Shown here: positions 61,272 through 64,000 of the stretch, one piece after another
Numbering within the stretch: position 1 is the stretch's first letter
How the letters are laid out: the number at the start of each line of letters is the position of its first letter
Assembly (NCBI RefSeq): GCF_932276165.1
Contig: NC_064010.1
Span: 682,001 to 746,000 of the forward strand
Reading direction: 5' to 3'
Source: Plutella xylostella
Lineage: Eukaryota; Arthropoda; Insecta; Lepidoptera; Plutellidae
Length of the DNA: 64,000 nt
The notes under the pieces: model-generated
Told to the model about the DNA's origin: nothing
The model's input: the letters and a program-made list of their open reading frames with translations, nothing else
The model's database searches: none
Translations under genes and position numbers: made by a program

Positions 61272-61376
61272 AGCTGACGACGTCGGCCGAGCTGACGTAC
61301 TCGTGGAAGGAGTTGCTGGATCATCGGCCGCGAGGTCATGGAGACACGCGTGCCGCTCGACTGGGTCGCCTGGTGA
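61272..61376 (+). pseudogene. Frameshifted duplicate of FAR2 exon 9
   Basis: CTGACGACGTCGGCCGAGCT, GACGTACTCGTGGAAGGAGT, CGGCCGCGAGGTCATGGAGA and GCTCGACTGGGTCGCCTGGT repeat 60713-60816 including the GT donor. The 5' part and acceptor are missing. GCTGGATCATCGG against TCTGGACATCGG shows a one-base insertion, so it would shift the frame. Substitutions are mostly at third positions (TCA/TCG, GAA/GAG). Confidence 0.88.
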
Positions 61377-61583
61377 GGGTTCTTTTCTACACTCGAGAGC
61401 AATGAAATAGTTCCAGTGACAATAGCAACAAATCTTCTAAATATATTTGGGTGTCATTTAAACGATCGCCAATTAAATCCGTTTTGAATTTGCTAAATAA
61501 TAGGTTTGAAGGCAAAATAGTAGATTTGCCAGCAAATTTTTGCCCCCAAACAATTTTAAATCAATTCAACAATTAGACAGATT

Positions 61584-61622
61584 ATCTCTTGCTCTGACAT
61601 TATACTGTCAGAGCAAGAGACA
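61584..61622. repeat. Perfect short hairpin
   Basis: TCTCTTGCTCTGACA and TGTCAGAGCAAGAGA surround a six-base loop. In the FAR2 intron; possibly a relic MITE tip. Confidence 0.6.
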
Positions 61623-61895
61623 AAATATTTAATTTCATTTAACTTTGTTGTGCAAGACGCCCTTAATCACTTAAAATTGCCGGGATTTATGATCAAGTGG
61701 CAAGTTAACATTTATGTATATATTTTAATAGGTATGTCCACATAACTCGATGTTATGTTTAATATTTAAATGAAACAAAAAATTAAGTTTAAATCATCAA
61801 TATTCTTAATTAAAACAACATAAACAACCTTCTTCTAATTATAACTTAAACCTTAATCTTCTTCTAATCAAAAGCAATCTTATTGTAATTAAAAC

Positions 61896-62280
61896 TTAAA
61901 CTTCCTCTTTCATCATCATCATCATCAGCCAATAATCATCCACTGGTGGAGATAGATCCGCTCCCAAGGAGTGCCACAACATTCGGTCCTCTGCCTTCCT
62001 CATCCAACCACTATCGGCTATCCGCCTAAGATCGTCAGTCCAGCGGGCAGGAGGGCGTCCCACGCTCCGTTTGCCTGTTCGTGGTCTCGACTCGAGAACT
62101 CGTCTACCCCAACGGTTATCGGTTCTTCGGCAGATATGACCAGCCCACTGCCTCTTCAGCTTGCATATTTTGACAGCTAAGTATGTCGGTAACCTTGGTC
62201 CTCTGACGGATAATCTCATTTCTGATACGATCCATCAGAGAAACTCCAAGCATAGCTCTCTCCATAGCACCGTCTCCGCT
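61896..62280 (-). mobile_element. RTE-type LINE C-terminal fragment in FAR2 intron
   Basis: The - strand frame 62219-61896 contains QWAGHICRRTDNRWGRRVLE, RPRTGKRSVGRPPARWTDDL and RRIADSGWMRKAEDRMLW, followed by a (GAT)n tail (CATCATCATCATCATC on +). Longest RTE fragment in the window. The start is truncated and the end frameshifted. Confidence 0.82.
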
Positions 62281-62379
62281 AATTTGTAAACTCATGTATT
62301 AAATTGCTAACGAATTATAATGTTTTAATAACTGGACCAATCATAATGTAACTACTGCAATGCTGATAAAATATGAATT

Positions 62380-62720
62380 AAAAAGAAATCGCAACATGCG
62401 ACCTAGAGTCAATATATTTGCTGGCAAATCTACTATTCTGCGGGCGCAGTTATTATTTGAGGAGCAAAAATAATATTCTGCATACAAAGTTTTTATTTAT
62501 GTAATGAACTCAAATTTTTTGGCAATCCATCTATTATTTTAGATTTTTGTATTGATATTATTTGCTGATTCATACCAGAGGACACTTTTTATTTATTTGA
62601 GGACAAAAATATATTGTTGCGGTTGATCTATTAATTTGCTGATACAAGTTGATGACAAAAATAAACTTTGCTGGCAAGAAATATAGTTCCCAATATATTT
62701 TATGTAGGATAAAAGGAGAA
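62380..62720. other. AT-rich stretch with repeated TTTGCTGGCAA words
   Basis: ATTTGCTGGCAAATCTACTA at 62420 mirrors TAGTAGATTTGCCAGCAAAT at 61518-61537 across the RTE insertion; ACAAAAATA and TTTGCTG recur. It may be an older inverted-repeat element split by the RTE copy. Confidence 0.45.
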
Positions 62721-62889
62721 ACTGACTGTCTGACATATCAACCCACACCTTACACGGCTAAACGTAGGCACTTAAAATTTGGTAGGGACTTAGCTTAGGT
62801 AGAGAGAGAGAGAGAGAGAGAGTTAGAGGTGCACTAAGAAAGGAATTCCTGAAATTTCCATGCGAAAAGTTTATAAAAAGTTTGAAAAT

Positions 62890-63012
62890 TGGCAGGTAGC
62901 CGGCAGTGGGTGGGTGACGAAGGCCTATGATTTTGTCACCTGCTTTCCTTTTTGTAGCATTCGTTGAGAGAGGCCTATGTCCAGGAGTAGACGTATATTT
63001 GCTAATGATAAT
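62890..63012 (+). mobile_element. RTE-type LINE 3' end fragment
   Basis: GGCAGGTAGCCGGCAGTGGG, GTAGCATTCGTTGAGAGAGG and CCTATGTCCAGGAGTAGACG, with TGCTAATGATAAT tail. Preceded by a 24-bp AG run at 62802. Confidence 0.6.
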
Positions 63013-63046
63013 TGCTACACACATACTCAGGACATAAAGTAGATAA

Positions 63047-63672
63047 TAACGGTCTTATTCATAAAAAAACCTTAAAGTAGGTTTACTGAGCTCAATAGTT
63101 ACGGAACACATTAAGCCTATTTGAGGTTTCGTAAAAATCTCTATTCATAATAGTTCCGTAAACCTTCAGTAACTATAGTGATGCTAATAAATTTCACAGA
63201 CCAAACATTTTGACATTTACCCTATTAAGTTGCCGGTCCGACGAAACCATAAACAAAAATAGCGAAAACTTTCATTCATTTATCAATCTCTATTATCTAT
63301 GTTAGCCACGGCGCGGCACTTAAAAAAGTTTACGTTGGCTTAAAGGCGCAGTTGGCCAAGCCAAAACCCACAAAAAAAATAATTAAATTTTTACGTTACC
63401 ATGGCAACTTATTTTCAGCAAATATTAACTCACAACAAATGTCAAATCGTCAATAAAGCAGAACAGCTGTTGACCGGCCGCCATGTTTTTGTACAAGAGG
63501 AGGCTTACGGAAGGTGTATAGTAGGGTCCAGCCAACTTTAGCATATCAAGGTTTTACGAATCAGTTGGAGAGTTCTTTAGCGCTATTGATCGTTTATGAA
63601 TAAAGTTTTTTTGACATTTGCTTATAGCAGGCCTATAGGTCTCCCGTAACTCTTTATGAATAAGACCGTAAA
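63047..63672. mobile_element. MITE with ACGGTCTTATTCATAAA ends in FAR2 intron
   Basis: Left end ACGGTCTTATTCATAAAAAA, right end CTCTTTATGAATAAGACCGT: 17 exact inverted bases. A second internal copy of the end (CGTTTATGAATAAAG, 63589) and AGGTTTCGTAAAAA / GGTTTTACGAATC words suggest a compound structure. About 625 bp, no ORF. Confidence 0.78.
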
Positions 63673-63744
63673 GTTACAAAATTGCACATTTATTTATTTT
63701 AATTTATTGCATGGAAAACCAACAGCTTTATACTAATAACAAGT

Positions 63745-63799
63745 TAATCTTATTTAAACATAAATAGACGAAAAGCTATTTATGTTTAAATAAGATTAG
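63745..63799. repeat. Perfect hairpin, 22-bp arms
   Basis: AATCTTATTTAAACATAAAT AG and its complement CTATTTATGTTTAAATAAGATT surround ACGAAAAG. A second palindrome AGCCTAGGTCT/AGACCTAGGCT follows at 63860-63888. Confidence 0.75.
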
Positions 63800-64000
63800 T
63801 CATACCTAGTTATGTCACAGTATTATGCCAGTTTTGAAAGTCGTCACGCCACAAAGTAAGCCTAGGTCTAAAGCTAAGACCTAGGCTGAGTCTAGTGATC
63901 CTAGACCGGTTCTGGAACCCGAATAGGGACACTTTCTCTCGCCTATGAGCTAATTGTAGGAAATGCGACAAATTCTTGTTAAAATCGTGTTTGTAAAGGT

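Noticed and set aside
61272..61376. A functional alternative FAR2 exon
   Set aside because: It lacks the acceptor and 5' part of the exon and has a one-base insertion. It could only be used by extending exon 9 through the minisatellite.
60740..61402. A 220-codon - strand frame with a repeated PSYPFLSLPI pattern
   Set aside because: It is the translation of the 10-bp minisatellite plus antisense of the FAR2 exon copy. A 10-bp unit reads open in all three phases when it has no stop.

Overview
The window looks like nuclear DNA of a moth or butterfly (Lepidoptera). It is AT-rich, its genes are split by introns with standard GT-AG borders, and it is full of repeat types typical of that order: tRNA-headed SINEs, RTE-like LINE tails ending in GAT/ATG runs, Helitron-like repeats with internal GTCT runs, and many foldback MITEs. 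No species can be named from sequence alone.

Four host genes are supported. (1) FAR1, a complete fatty acyl-CoA reductase on the + strand, has 14 coding exons between 12022 and 37657; they splice in frame to 625 residues. (2) A single-exon secreted protein of the C16orf89/UPF0764 type lies antisense inside FAR1 intron 9 (33961-35175). (3) A SLC39A9/ZIP9-type zinc transporter on the - strand has six coding exons between 45545 and 39396 and encodes 294 residues. (4) A second reductase, FAR2, starts at 57228 on the + strand and runs off the right edge; nine coding exons are visible. FAR1 and FAR2 form a same-strand pair. They share several intron positions in the central catalytic region but not in the 5' part. 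Both should reduce fatty acyl-CoA to fatty alcohol with NADPH, as in wax, cuticle or pheromone precursor synthesis; the substrate cannot be read from sequence.

The rest is mostly mobile DNA. Region 1-12 kb holds LINE and SINE remnants, one apparently intact two-ORF LINE (3272-7979) inserted in the coding tail of an older LINE (2999-3271 and 7980-8386), a hAT-type MITE with an 8-bp target duplication, and a TTAA-flanked MITE. FAR1 introns 1 and 2 carry two large 5'-truncated LINEs (13553-16463 + and 20484-23385 -). Intron 4 (25420-29606) is a patchwork: a 21-bp-period repeat family that reads as a heptapeptide on the - strand, a cysteine-rich open frame, a large foldback element, an RTE fragment, a SINE and a long-TIR element. 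Intron 6 contains a LINE with an RNase H domain.

From 45.5 to 57.2 kb no host gene is visible, only SINEs, RTE ends and LINE tails. FAR2 carries a roughly 450-bp decanucleotide minisatellite just after exon 9, followed by a frameshifted copy of most of that exon. The ZIP9 gene carries a comparable partial duplicate of its exon 4. A CTCF-like motif with core GCCATCTA recurs in introns and gene flanks.
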